A stretch of DNA of 64,000 nucleotides, taken from contig CM033114.1 in assembly GCA_019321725.1 (NCBI GenBank), positions 13,248,278 to 13,312,277 on the forward strand, in the 5' to 3' direction. Positions 11,990 through 24,513 of this stretch are shown here, one piece after another. Position 1 is the first letter of the stretch, and each line of letters opens with the position of its first letter. The position numbers and the translations under genes are program-made. The notes beneath the pieces are model-generated. The model searched no databases and was not told the origin of the DNA. It saw nothing but the letters and a program-made list of their open reading frames with translations. Origin of the DNA: Paulownia fortunei (Eukaryota; Streptophyta; Magnoliopsida; Lamiales; Paulowniaceae).

Positions 11990-13320
11990 TAGCCAACTGA
12001 ATATGCTATGTCAAATAGGAGTTTTGGAAGTAATAAAATAGATCCCCTTGCTGCATTGACCGCCCAACTAGATGCATTAAGATTGACAAATTTTCAGCAC
12101 ATACCACTTATGCACCTTTTGCAATCCAAGAGTCGTATGGTAGTTTACATGCAAGAATAGAATACCAAATGAGCAATTTATGGGTGACACCATAGATCAA
12201 TCATGCTCGATATATATGGGATTACAATGAGCAACAGGACACTCTTTTCTCCAACACATGCAATCAAGGATGGCAAGTTTACCTGAATTTTTCATGGGAA
12301 AATGATCACAATATGACATGGTGTGAACACATTTATCCACCTCAAGAGAAAAAGTTAATATTGGAAGAATTACTGACTCAATTCATTGCAAACACCATAT
12401 CCATTTATCCACCTCAAGAAAAGAGTCAAATTTGGAAGAATTACTAACTCAATTCATTGCAAACACTGAATCCACTTATCCACCTCAAGAAAAATAGTCA
12501 AATCTGGAGGAATTACTAACTTAATCCATTACAAACATTAAATCCACTTACCCACATCAAGAGAAAAATTTGAATTTGCAAACATTCATTTCCAATACCA
12601 AGGATATAGTCCAACATGCTAAGGCTAGGCTCCAAAATGTATCAACACCACGTCAGGGAATGGAAGCCTAATTTAGTGAGCCGACCAGTGCATTAGTTGA
12701 TAAGCAACTAGAAAACTTGCCTTGCATATTTGAGGTAAATAAAGTAGGGGAAGAGCATGGTAATAGTAATATTTTGACAAATGTTGAAGAGTTAGAATTC
12801 CCCTTGAGAGTTGATGAATTGGGCAAGAGTGGAAAAGAGGAAACAACACAAATGCCTATGGTAGAAAATGAACAAGGCCTAGTTGTAATTCAATCAATCC
12901 CTTCCCAAGTGCCCTCAACTCTTAGATAAGAGCGAGATTATGTCAGACTTTATGGTAGATAAGGAGGACATCCTCTCACAACAACAATTGGAGGAGTGTG
13001 AAACTATTGAAAAGTGCAATTCGATCTTACAAGATAAGCCATCTCAAGTGCTTACCAATTTAGGGAGTTTCATTATCCCTTATTTAATTGGAGACTCTAC
13101 TTGTGAAATAGCATTATGTGATCTAGATGCAAGCATTAATTCAATTTCATTATTTAATTTTAGAAAGCATGTATTAGATGAAGCAAGGCCTACTAGGGTA
13201 ACTCAAGATATGCTTAGTGATGGTGATCAATTCTTGTGCTCTACAAACTTTTTCATCTTTAATATAAAAATTATAGGTATATCTTTACCATGTTTGGCAA
13301 ACCATTCACAGTAAGAAGGG
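11990..13320 (+). pseudogene. Athila-type gag and protease remnant
   Basis: The first part (about 11990-12330) shows weak gag-like text. It is followed by a tandem repeat coding for a 24-residue unit (YPPQEK, then NLEELLTQFIANT). Two open stretches follow at 12717-12929 and 12940-13314. The second contains LGSFIIPYLIGD, then IALCDLDASINSISLFNF, then EARPTRVT, matching the Athila/Tat aspartic-protease region, where the family has ALCDLGASIN (Gly to Asp at the active site). No RT, RNase H or integrase follows. The element goes straight into its 3' noncoding tail, so it is a deletion derivative that would have depended on others to move. Confidence 0.75.
12334..12590 (+). repeat. 72-bp tandem repeat in gag
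   Basis: About 3.5 copies start at 12334, 12406, 12477 and 12549. Each begins near TATCCACCTCAAGA and includes GAAGAATTACT. A period of 72 bp keeps the reading frame (24 codons). One copy is shorter by a base, which breaks the frame. Confidence 0.8.
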
Positions 13321-15351
13321 ATATACTTGTTGATATCTAAAAGGCCTTTTATGCGATTCTTAGTCCTACTCGCCATACTTATTCGGAATGATTGCCTACA
13401 CTCTTAGAGCACATAAAGGTGTGGCATGATAAGCACTTATTTTAGATCTGGGATGAGCAAAGAAGATAGTCGGGTTGATGATTATAAACCAAGTGATTCT
13501 TGAGAGGCAACCCAAGCTATTTTTCCTTTACTTTTGAATAGTTTCTTAGATAGTTTTTGAAGTATATTCCCTTTTTAAATTTAGGCATGTCTAGTTTTCT
13601 TTTGTTTAGCTATTGCATTGCTTTGTTGATGTCTGTGTTCTCACTTTTGTGTATAGACCATGTGCTTCATGTCTCATTTTTCTTGTATAGATGGACATTT
13701 CCTTGGTGATATGTGTAGATCTCCTATGAACTCCAAGTGAAACATCTATTGGAAAGGGGAGTTTTTTATTTCCACCTCTTATATACTTTGATTCTTTAAA
13801 CATCAAGGACAATGTTAATTTTAAAGTTGGGGATGGGATTGTATTTTGTGTGTTTGAACTTTATGTGAAAAATTAAGCCGATTTTTTCAAATTTTGTGTG
13901 TTTGAGTTTTATGTGAAAAATTGAGTCATTTTTTTCAATTTTTGTTGAAGCTTTATGTGTGAATTACACATGTTGTGTGATAAGAGTCCTAGAGCAAGCA
14001 AGCTTCTTGACAAACTTAATTGAGTTCATATTTTGTGATTGAATGAATATCTTGATTACCGATTGCCTATAATAATTCCTAATTGATATTATATAGAGTA
14101 TAGAGGAAAGAAAGATTGCTAGTCTTGTGACATGGTGATTCTTGTGAGTATTTGATCTTTGTCATGAATAATGAATTTTTATTGAGCACGTTGTGTCAAA
14201 ATCTTGTGAATTGCGTGTTACTTGGTGTTGGATGTAACTTCTAATGAGTGGTATTGTTCATTTTGTGGTGTTTTAGAACTTGATTGATTATCCTTTGAGG
14301 CGAAATCCTAGATAACTAGCAAACTTGGATATGAATTAGGCCATCTTTGACTTGTTTGAGCCTTTCAAGCCTACCATGAGTATATATCTATCACTAGTTA
14401 CCCCATTATGCCTTATTGAAAAGAATGGCATATGCAAAGCATATGAATTACCACCATTCGACTTTGTTTCATTAAGCTCATTACATTCACCTTGTGTAAC
14501 CCAAAAAACCATGACTTATCTTAAAGAGAGCTTAGTGTGTGGCACATTGTGCACTTTTGATGAGGGTACATGAATGGGAAAATGATGGTGTATAAGAAAG
14601 TGATACAAGTAAGGGGGACACCGCAACCCAATTCAACAAAAATAAATAAGTTTAGGGGTTGTGAAGAAAAAACAAGAAATGAAGCCTTGGAATTAATGTA
14701 AAAATGAGAAACAGAAAAAAAAAAGATAGAAGAAAAAAAAATAAAAAGAAAAAAAATTAGTACAAAAGAAGAAAATGTGTACGAAGCAAAAAGAACATGA
14801 TGAAAAGCATGAATCCCAAAAAAGGCAAAATGGAGAAAAGTGGGGAAGAAAGAATAGAGGAGGAAAGTCAAGATGTTGAAGTGAAAAAACACTTAGCTCT
14901 GTTATTTTGTGTTATCTTTACCTTTTCTTTGTAAGCCAAAACCTAGGTCTTACGTACAAGCTTATTAAAGTCCTTTTGAACTAAGTTTGTGTGGTATCTA
15001 TATTAGTAGAGAAGGTGTATGAACATCAAGCCTATGGAGCACAAAAGAGATTCCTTGTTTAGACCAAGGGGGTTATTGGTTGTGAAATTCATACCTAAAA
15101 TGCATGCATGAAACTTGAGCTTGAAACTTCACACACACATATTTTGAATTCATGAGTAGATTGATGAAACACAAGTTTTTTAGTATTATTCGACTACCTT
15201 TGTGACTAACCTTTGGACTCATGTGCAATAAAGATTGATAGGCATTCGAATTGGTTGATCAAACTTAGTAATTCATGATCAAAATATGAGTCTATGATTG
15301 TTTGATTTTGAGTTTGCTTGAGGATGAGCAAAAAAGTAAGTTTGGTGTAGT
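13321..15351 (+). other. Noncoding tail of Athila-type element 1
   Basis: No recognisable protein. At 13499-13516 lies CTTGAGAGGCAACCCAAG, an imperfect hairpin that I know as a common feature of the region after pol in Athila/Tat elements (TTGGGAGGCAACCCAA). An A-rich run spans about 14690-14780. The 3' end (15330-15351, AAAAAAGTAAGTTTGGTGTAG) stands where the polypurine tract should be. Confidence 0.55.
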
Positions 15352-16924
15352 TGATAAGCTCATAAATTCTGACATTTCCAACAACAACATGAGCGCAATT
15401 GCACATATTTTTTCTTACAATTGATATAATTTTGCCTTATGTTGAAATAATTGTGTGTAGGTATAGAGTTGCAAGAAATGCGGTTGAAATATGAAGAATA
15501 AAAAATAGCAAAAAAGGTTCGAGCCACGGCCCAAAAATTCCATGTCGTAGCCCTAAATGAACCGTGTGTTCTGAGCCGCAACCCAAAAATTCCACGTCGT
15601 GGCCCCAAATGAATCATGTGTTTCGAGTCACAGCACAAAAATTCCAGGTTATGGCCCTAATGCAAAAATTTGAAAACAAAAGGTTTCGAGCTGAGGCTCC
15701 ACTATGCATAACAGAAAATATTCTCCAACAGGATTTTGTTGACAAGTGGCAAAAAAAGACTCATTTTAGCATCTTTCTTATTTCCCACACCTCTGATATA
15801 GTACATATATATCACACACACTATGTGACCCTCTATTAGACACACTACACACATAATTACATCACACAAATAACACATATACACATGCTTACATATATTT
15901 TCTTGAACAACGCACAATATTCAATACACAATTCATCACCGACACACACTCTACACCTAAATTCTCACATATATTTTCTCTTCACCCAAATTACATATTT
16001 CTCCATATTTCTTCACACACTACACCAAGAACACACACATCCATTACCAAGGAGCTTAGGATTTGAAGATAAGAAGATGAGGAGCTTCACTAGGCATTGA
16101 AGATTTTGAAGATGTGAAGAATCACTTAGTAGTTTGTAATCTTCTACTTTAATTTTTTCTTTCATTTTGTTTAGTTTTCAGAAATTTATAAGAATCATGA
16201 TGTTGGGAAACTCTTAGTGCTTGTTTAACTTCAATATGAGCTAAACTACTTTTATCAAGGCTTCGAAAGCTATTTTCTATGGAGTTATGAGTTGATGCTT
16301 ATATTGTGATTGGAATGTTGCATTTATTGTGATGGGCATATGCTATGTTTTTTATGCTTCTTGAGATTTGGCCAATTTCAAGTTAATTTTAATTATTGCA
16401 ATTAAGACTGAGAAGTGAGGTTGTAACAATAGATCGGGTAGTATGTATGGACCGACCTCTATAGATATATAGGCATAGGTACATACGGTGGTCATAAGTG
16501 TGAAAATTAAAAGCTAGTGGAATTCACAAATCTCAATGCATTCTTAGTAGGATGATCGGTAGCTAGAGATGGCGCCGGTGGCCTACTAGGGGTAGATTTG
16601 GTCTAGCTTGAAATAGAGCACCATTTACATTAGGAAGACCTACTGTCATACAACCTACATAATTTCTAATCACAATTAAGCTAGGTTCATAACATAGGAT
16701 GGCTAACCAATATCTTGACTCTCTTTAGTATTGAATTTAATCCCCAAATTTCTTTGTGTTTTACTTGCTTTTGTTAAGTTTAGTAGTTGTTGCATTTTAA
16801 TTCAATCACCACCACAATCATTAGGTCAAATATAGCATAGATAATATATATTTGGTACTTACACACGCACTCCCTAGGGATACGATACTCTACTTATTCT
16901 TTATTACTTGTTGACCACTTATTT
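15352..16924 (+). repeat. 3' LTR of Athila-type element 1
   Basis: Direct repeat of 10240-11804 with numerous substitutions and small indels. It contains three copies of the 52-bp motif (starting 15521, 15573, 15625). The last bases are degraded. Host-like sequence resumes with about GGTGACCCC at 16926-16934. A clear 5-bp target duplication could not be confirmed (left flank GTGTG, right flank near TGGTG). Confidence 0.82.
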
Positions 16925-17993
16925 TGGTGACCCCTTAGGTTCACAATAAGCTAGCATTGAGCTTTTAACATTTGCACGTTAATGAACAAATTAATATTCT
17001 TATTATTCAATTCAATTAGTTAATCATTTTGAATTTAACTCCTAAATTTTGAAGAACCTCATAAGTCATGGGAAGAAGCTAGTAGTGCAGTATATACCTA
17101 GTTTTAGGTGATTAGCAAGCGAATCTATTTATGTTATGAGTACTATGAAAATATTATCCTTCCATCAACTAATCTCCCTATTAAGTTTAGGATGGGTTAT
17201 TAATCAAAACTCTATTTTAACTTTATAACTATGATTTTATCTCAAGTCATATTGACCCTTTGATGAATTATTAGAATACTCTTATCTAATATTTATCATG
17301 CCTTGGCCAAGCTTTTCAGGTTCAAGGACTATGAAACATAGAATATTCACCTATTTAACTAGATAGGTGACAAATAACTAGATAGGTGACAAATCCTTTG
17401 TTGACCATTCATTAACCTCCATACACGAAGATGTTACTCCTAACATATAACCATTATGATTATCATGCAATTAGAAAATGCATCAAAGTGCAATATATAA
17501 TGCACAAGATTATCTGATGCTTTAAGTCTAAGAACTAGTTAATACGCTATCGTAATTAGAAAATTCTCATTCAACGAATAATATTTCCAATTAAAAAAAT
17601 TTAGTGGACATTTTTGATGTGCAGGTTCTCCAATAAGCGCCCACACACATGTACTGGCATCACCACACCAATGCATATAGAGCTAGACATTCTCCTTTAG
17701 AGCATGTATCGTATGTGTGAGTCTATTAGACTTATCAATATCCCATATTATTGAACCCTCAACCAAAACGAGTTTAAGATCAAAGTCAAAGAGGTATGTT
17801 TCATAATCGCCATCATATGGGAGACCATGTCCTATACTATATATGACCTAAGGACTTTATCTAATTAACAAAAATAATTAAAGATAAATAAATGCCTATA
17901 TTACTAACAAACTTTTGAATAAGATTATTTGTACAAGAGTACAAAGGCTAGTCAAACTATCTGGCTTGTCGGGCACTAATCTAGCACGGTCTT
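16925..17993 (-). repeat. LTR-like block B, right part
   Basis: Noncoding continuation of the block at 9246-10239. It contains a direct duplication, AACTAGATAGGTGACAAAT twice at about 17355-17394. Its right third (17600-17990) resembles 23670-24060 in the same order (CCACACACATG, then CATATGTGTAAG-like, then ACAAGAGTACAAA), so it belongs to an LTR family present twice in the window. It ends at GTCTT, the target duplication of the next solo LTR. Confidence 0.5.
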
Positions 17994-20508
17994 TGTAATA
18001 CCCACTATTCAACAACTATATATAAAATCTAATTTGACATGATAGAACTTATGTGTACGTGCAATTTTTTTTGTGTGTAATACTTTAAGAAAAGATAAAT
18101 TATTTTTTACACGCACAACCCTATTTAAAATATTTCCTCACATATGTCCTGTATATAACAGGATCAATATTTATATAAAAACACAACACCCACAACGACC
18201 ACAATATTTACATACTTGTTTACAGTAAAGTTTTAAAAGTAAAATATAGTATCAGTTTCAAAATATAATACAACAGACTTAAAATATAACAAGCCAACAA
18301 AATAGCCCAACAGGTCATCATTTATGTACATTTTCCCTTAGATACCTGCAGGAGCTCCAATAGCCGTCCAGCCACCAAAAGATGCTTTAATGTCATCCTG
18401 CTCACCTACAATGCATAAACTATATGAGCTAATGCTCAACAAGTAAAGATTATGCATATCAAATAATAATACACAATATCAAGTCATGCATGTCAAAATG
18501 TTATGCCCACTATGCAATTCCATGCATCAAAACATTTCTTTCAAAACCATTTCTTTCTTAGACCCCTGACCAATGCTACTATCCCATGCACCAGAAAAGA
18601 GTTCTGCACACCGTCATAATCCAATGGCCATTAATGATATAAGCATGCAAATCCATGCATGCTTCGGTGAATTAGTAGTGGTTAACAAAATATTTTTCTT
18701 TCTCAGAATCTTGTCGTGCAATGCAAAATTTATCACAATACTTGAATATGATGCATGCACATGCAAATTCCCATGTATATATGTTCAATGGGCATGAATG
18801 ACAGTAATGTGTGCCTTCTGTCATGCACATATGATCTATGATATTACATATAAATCACATATTTACTATGTCTATGCATTGCAGTTGCAAATGAATCTTT
18901 ACTTACCTTTCACTTGGTTGGTGGCTTAGTCTAGATTTGTTTAGTATTCCTCTCCATCCTTAGATATAAAATAGCCTTTAATATTACCCTACATCAAGCA
19001 CCATTCCCAATTTGGCAAGTTGAAAGCACAAAATCTCATACTAAGACCTTAATTTCTCATCTTAGATACATGTAACATCATGTAATTGAAGTATTATCAC
19101 TTTAATAGCAGATACCTACTTGTTAGAACTAAACAACAACATGTTTAGGTTAAAACATGCTAAGTTATCAAATGGGACAAAATCACATTTTCATATTTTC
19201 CTACTGTCCAATTTAGTTGCATGCTAACTTTGACATCTTTAAGCATATCCAATTACTCTCAAATTTTTACCACACTTAGCTAACATGTATAGAAATGTAA
19301 TCATATTATATAATTGCCAAAAATCACTGATTTATCTTAGCAAAACCAGCCCACTTATCACAGAACAAAAACTGTAAGTTCTATCATGACAGCTTTGAGT
19401 GTCTCTTTAAATATCAAATCATATTTCAATTTATAAACTCTCCAAACTTACATACATCACCTAAAATAATATATAAACGCATATATGGTGAAATATATAG
19501 ATTTTAATCAAGTTATTATACATATATACAGTTTCTGTCCCTATTGATTTCTAATGTGATTTTGTAACTAAAAATCCCTCTTTTGTGAATTATAAGACCA
19601 TATATAACATCCTGACATGATTATAAACAATAATAGAAGCTTTAAAAATCATAAACCCTCAAATAATTCAAGAACTTAAATAAAAAAACATGAGTTAAGC
19701 TCACATATGCACAAATTTAAAATTCCACTTGCTTCTCCTTACTTCCCTTTGCTTCCTTCACTTTTTTATTTCTTTACTTGGAATCACTTGGGTGCAACTT
19801 CTAAAATTTTAGAGATAAAATAGCCCAGAAAATGATTTTTGGTCGTGGTTCAAAGATAGAAATGAAGAAAGGTTGAGGTGGTAAAGCTTAAGGTGTTAAG
19901 TGGTGGTTCAAATCTGATGTTACAGACACTTTATACAGTTGTAATCTAGTATTTATCATTATTGATTTATCTATTTACAACCTATTTTAATTTTTGCATG
20001 ATCGGATAATAAATTCTACCCTAATTTCTTAATCGTTCATTCGATCTCTAAACCAATTGGCATTCGATTCTTAAATGATTATCTTGTTTGCATTTCTAAA
20101 ATCATATGCACATATTGACCTTGTAATATGACACTTAAATCACATTATATCATTTCCAATATCCCAAGTATGTTATTTTACAAATATATACTTTTGAAAT
20201 AACTTGATTAAATCAAATTAAACCGTATAAACTTACTAGTGACACCTTTAACACTTCTAAAAATTATAACGTGTAACCTAGTAATATTCATCATATTGAT
20301 ACCTAATTTTCTTCTTATCCCAGTGTAGAATTGACCATTTAGGTTAGGGGATTTGGTAATCAATGTCATGCAAGAGCTTTAAAATTAAGTTTAATGATTA
20401 AGAATGTTATATATAACATGCAGATGTTAATACAAATTAGCATGTAAGTAGCATGTAATGCATGAATCATATTTGGCCACATGAGTAGTGAGAGGTTCGG
20501 GTATCACA
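17994..20508 (-). repeat. Solo Ty3 (Tekay-like) LTR with perfect target duplication
   Basis: The plus-strand ends are TGTAATACCC and GGGTATCACA, inverted to each other. The 5-bp direct repeat GTCTT flanks it at 17989-17993 and 20509-20513. Its interior resembles 34073-36695 over its whole length in the same orientation (for example CAGGAGCTCC, then CTCACCTACAATGCAT, then TTACTTACCTTTCACTTG). No internal region is present, so it is a solo LTR left by recombination. The sense strand is minus, judged by the TGTGATACCCGAACC start typical of such LTRs. Confidence 0.88.
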
Positions 20509-20790
20509 GTCTTCATGTCCCATCCTTTGGGAAGTGTTCTAATAACTTTGAGCACCATCTCCATCCTTGTGTATTCCTTTCCAAGAGTAGTTAACTTGTT
20601 GATGAGACTTGTGAACCTCTCGTCCATCTCATCCAAAGTCTATCCTAGCTTCATCTTAAAATTTTCAAATTTCTACATAGCCGGGGAGAGATTGTTCTTC
20701 TTTATTTGATTTGTTCTTTCACAAACCAAGGTGATCTTTTCCCATATTTCTTTGCAGTCTGACATTTCTTTACCTTGTTGAACATGGTCT
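20509..20790 (-). pseudogene. Copia gag, N-terminal part
   Basis: On the minus strand it reads TMFNKVKKCQTAK, then EIWEKITLVCERTNQIKKN, then TLDEMDERFTSLINKL, then LGKEYTRMEMVLKVIRTL, and ends PKGWDMKT. This is the central gag region of SIRE/Tork-like Copia elements. It stops exactly where the solo LTR begins. The pieces 20509-20790 and about 9120-9245 cover adjacent, non-overlapping parts of gag on the same strand, so they probably belong to one Copia element split by later insertions. In-frame stops are present. Confidence 0.8.
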
Positions 20791-22190
20791 TGTCAAGAGT
20801 TTGAACTTGTACTTAACTTATCAAAGCTTAGTCACCTAGTTTCAGTTAATCTGATGATAACTTGACTACTTCAGTCTATTGGAGACTTTATGAAGTCAGC
20901 TTAGTGAACTGATGAGTAGTGCAATGGAAACAAGTTAAACACTCATAAAATTTCATGCATTGTTTTTTATATGTTGTGCAATGCAGTTGATGAATATAAC
21001 AAGCTATTCAAAGTTTATTGGTTTTTATAGTGGTACTTTGACCGCTAAGCCTCGCTTATACACCAATAATTAGGCATAAAATATTTGATTGACAGAACAC
21101 CACCTTGGCTGTTTTCAAACAAATCCAATCTTGGGCCAAGTGTTGCCATTTGAAAGGTAGGCTTAGAACCAGCTCTAGCAAGAGAGCAAAAAAGGGAGGT
21201 AGAAAACTATAGAACTGTGAATACAGAAAAGTAAATGACACAGTAAATTTTATAATGGTTCTAAATGTGGCACAATCCTTCTAATATACTCTTCTCAGAA
21301 TCTAAACTGAGAACACGGGCTCTTCTCAGCTTTTCGTTCCAATCTGAACTCCATTGATACTACAACCTAGTTTTCCCACACGGGTCTAATTTAGAACTAA
21401 TCCATATAGGATTCAGTCCATCCCATTTTCTCTTCTTGGTTTCTTTTAAGTGATAAGAGTATCACTTAGCAACTGCTTCTGCCATAAAGAACGGCTGAAT
21501 GAGTTTTTTAGACTATTTTTTGCCTTACGCAATTTTTTAAGAGCTTTCTTGCAGATGATCTTCGTGTATTTCTTGCATGTAAGATCAATGTGTTTTTCTC
21601 CATATTTAGCTCTCTTATAGAACTTCTTTTTCTACATATTACTCCTGCATCCATAGTTTCCCGTTAAAGGATTTGGTCTATCACATTACTCCGTAGTTTG
21701 CAATCTGACACTCTTTATAGTTTGTTGTCCTTTTTATACTATCTACCACATTTCTAACTTGTATCCATTGGTTTGGACTGTGTACGAGGTTACAATGTAA
21801 CTTGATGCTTTGAAGGTACCTCTGCCCTCACTACGTCATGACCCCTTATCCCGGCTAAGTGCACAGCTCTGGTCTTAAACTCCACAGTTTCTTAGAATCT
21901 CGTTACTTTGTTGTTCAACTTATTCACGTGGCTGACTTTGTTGATCTTTTAGTGACATAGAATTCTCAATTGACTGCATTCATCTTACTCTAGTGAAACT
22001 CTTAACCCCACTAAGTCTTTTGCTTTGTCCTTGGTCTTGAACTCATCATTACTGCTCTAAGTTCAGCTCATCTTCAGCTTTCCAATTTTAGGCTAAGTCT
22101 TCTAAGTTGAGTAGTAGAGTAACATTTACAAAGGTCCCATAAAATAGAAAAACTTCAAGAGTTTTGAGGGGTCTAACTATCTCTAACATA
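20791..22190 (-). repeat. Copia LTR-type sequence, antisense
   Basis: Noncoding, with sequence character of SIRE-like LTRs (for example AGTCTATTGGAGACTTTATG near 20872). The first 100 bases resemble 25910-26035 in the same orientation. It lies upstream of the Copia gag in the sense direction, where its 5' LTR would be expected. I could not define its ends or a primer site. Confidence 0.4.
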
Positions 22191-24065
22191 TACATCATCA
22201 AAAACTATATAATTATTGCTTAATACAATATGTCATGCACAAGGTTACCAATGTGCCTCAAGTTTAAGGACAAAATTATGCACTATCATAATAAGAAAAT
22301 TTCTTATTCAATAAAATTATTTCCAATTAGGAATTTTCAGGCAGGGTTGTTGTTAGAAACTACTATAATTTAAATTACATTGATCATTCACATATATGTT
22401 CACAAATTAAATATAAAGTACCTCATGTTAGATTTCACAAATGCAAAATCCTCCAAAGCTCATAGGTATGCCTGTTTAAATGTTTAGCATATTTTCTAAG
22501 TAGAGAAGTTTAAACGAGAGAGATGAAGAAGAAACTTGTGCATATCTTTTCTCTTTATCTACATGTGTATATATATCAAATACACAAGAGTGGCATGTTA
22601 TTTCGTTCAACCAATTAATGATTTACCTGAGTTACAAGCCTTGTCATTGAACCAATTGAATGAAAATAATAGTCATCTTTACATGTAGTGGTCATGTATA
22701 CATGTAAAGTGGTCATGAATTCATGTAATGAGCATTATTAGTCCATGTCTGACCTTCCATTTTATAAATTATGCTTAGCTATTGAACTTGCATTATAAAT
22801 GTAATTATTTTGTGACATTTCACTTTATAACTTTTAAAGTCTAGTCATCCTCTCAACATGTGTATTCTTATACACATACACATCCACTTGGCAAAACACT
22901 ACGAATATATATGGCGTGGGATACCTAAATATTAGAGATATCTATGAGATACCCAATTTTACATAAATCATGTCACCAACTAATACTGCATACAAGTTCT
23001 AGGAATGGACCATACTTAAACTGTCAACCTATGCTTGTATGTATATCATATCAATCAGATTATTTACTTTTTACTAGCTGGATTAAATCTAATGCCATGA
23101 GATATAATTTTGAACATTTTCTCCTATAATAAGTGGTGAATTCTATGTTAGAAAACCACTAATCTTCCTATTTTATTTTATATAACCTAATATGTTAGTA
23201 TATGTCCTCTAATTAGGCTACACTTGTTGACCATATCAAAGTTATACAAAATTCATATAAGATAAAATGTTATTCTCAAGTCTAAGGACTTTTTATAACA
23301 TTGAGTGATTCTTTAGTTATCTGATAGTATTAGGTCCAAGAATTATTTATAGTGGTCCTTGTTCAATATATGTCATCTACAAATATTTATAATGTTTATT
23401 AAGAGTCTCTACTTTAGTAGTTGAAATTCTCCACTCTATCACGTATAATAGTACAACACATGATAACCACAATAATTATGGTGTCTATTGTACTTATTGT
23501 AAACATATTTTTTCATTACAAGAAATTAAAAATCATATCTTAATATTCATATTAATGATCATCCATCATTGACTTGATTTCTTTTTAATACAACAATGGA
23601 CATACATAATGCATTACGCATGCAACATAATATGATTATTTTGACATTAGCTTTATAAGGCATAAAAAAATTTTGTTGATCAGTGTACTTGTTTTCAAAT
23701 AAACACCCGCACACATGCACTAGTGTCACAACACTAATACCCATGGAACCAGACATCCTTCTTACAAGTCTGCATCATATGTGTAAGTTTTACTGGATTA
23801 GTGGACTCATCGATATCCTATCTTAATAAATCCTCGACTTGAAATATTTTTTTAAGACTAATCTACTAAGGTATCCACAATCGCCATCATATGCTTGACA
23901 TTGCTCTATAGCTATGTATGGGTTAGGAATTTCACCTAAATATGATATAAACAAATAAAGATGAAGAAAGATCTTTTTTATTGATATTAATCGAATAATA
24001 ATATTTTTACAAGAGTACAAAACATCCAATCTAATTGGCTTGTTGGAGTCTACTATAATAATTTT
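22191..24065 (-). repeat. Fragments of the block-B LTR family
   Basis: 22225-22345 resembles 17470-17620, and 23670-24060 resembles 17600-17990. The second ends GGCTTGTTGGAGTCTACTAT, the counterpart of GGCTTGTCGGGCACTAATCT near 17965. The piece between (22346-23660) is AT-rich LTR-like DNA that seems to interrupt the match. No protein-coding content was recognised. Confidence 0.4.
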
Positions 24066-24513
24066 TTTGTGCAGTTTATATTTTCTGTAGTTTACATATC
24101 TATGCATATTAATGAAATGGTTGGACAAGCTGGATCTTTGTACTTGGGTGGAGTGAGCTGTTGAATAATTGAACTAACACTTTCAGTTAAAAATGCATTC
24201 TTTTGTACATGATGTTTTCTTTTGATTGTACGTAAATCTTTCAAAAATTTGGAATAAAAAGAAACTTGTTTGATTGCATCTAACAATGGAATATTAATCT
24301 TGACTTGTTGAAAAAGTTCAAAGATTTCACAATTTGAGTTCAATTTCTTAGTTGGTTGCAATTTTTGAGAAAAATGAACTGGAGGCGAGTATTTTTCTTT
24401 TTCATCTTTTTCAAATTCACCGTCATTAAACTTATCTTCATCGTCAAGGCTATTTTAATTCTTCATTTCTAAAGGTGGGTTAGAAACCTTCTCCTTGGAA
24501 TGAATAGTATGCA
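24066..24513 (-). pseudogene. Athila/Tat protease-region fragment
   Basis: On the minus strand it reads YSPPVHFSQKL, then IFELFQQVKINIPLLDAI, then YSKFLKDLRTIKRKHHV, then AFLTESVSSIIQQ, and TPPKYKDPACPTIS. This is the well-known segment between the gag zinc region and the aspartic protease of Athila/Tat elements. It ends before the protease active site. It abuts a truncated LTR copy on its right (24514). It may be the remnant of a separate minus-strand element or of a rearranged one. Confidence 0.75.

Noticed and set aside
14521..14892. 123-codon Phe/Ser-rich frame on the minus strand
   Set aside because: Produced by the A-rich run in the noncoding tail of the Athila-type element.
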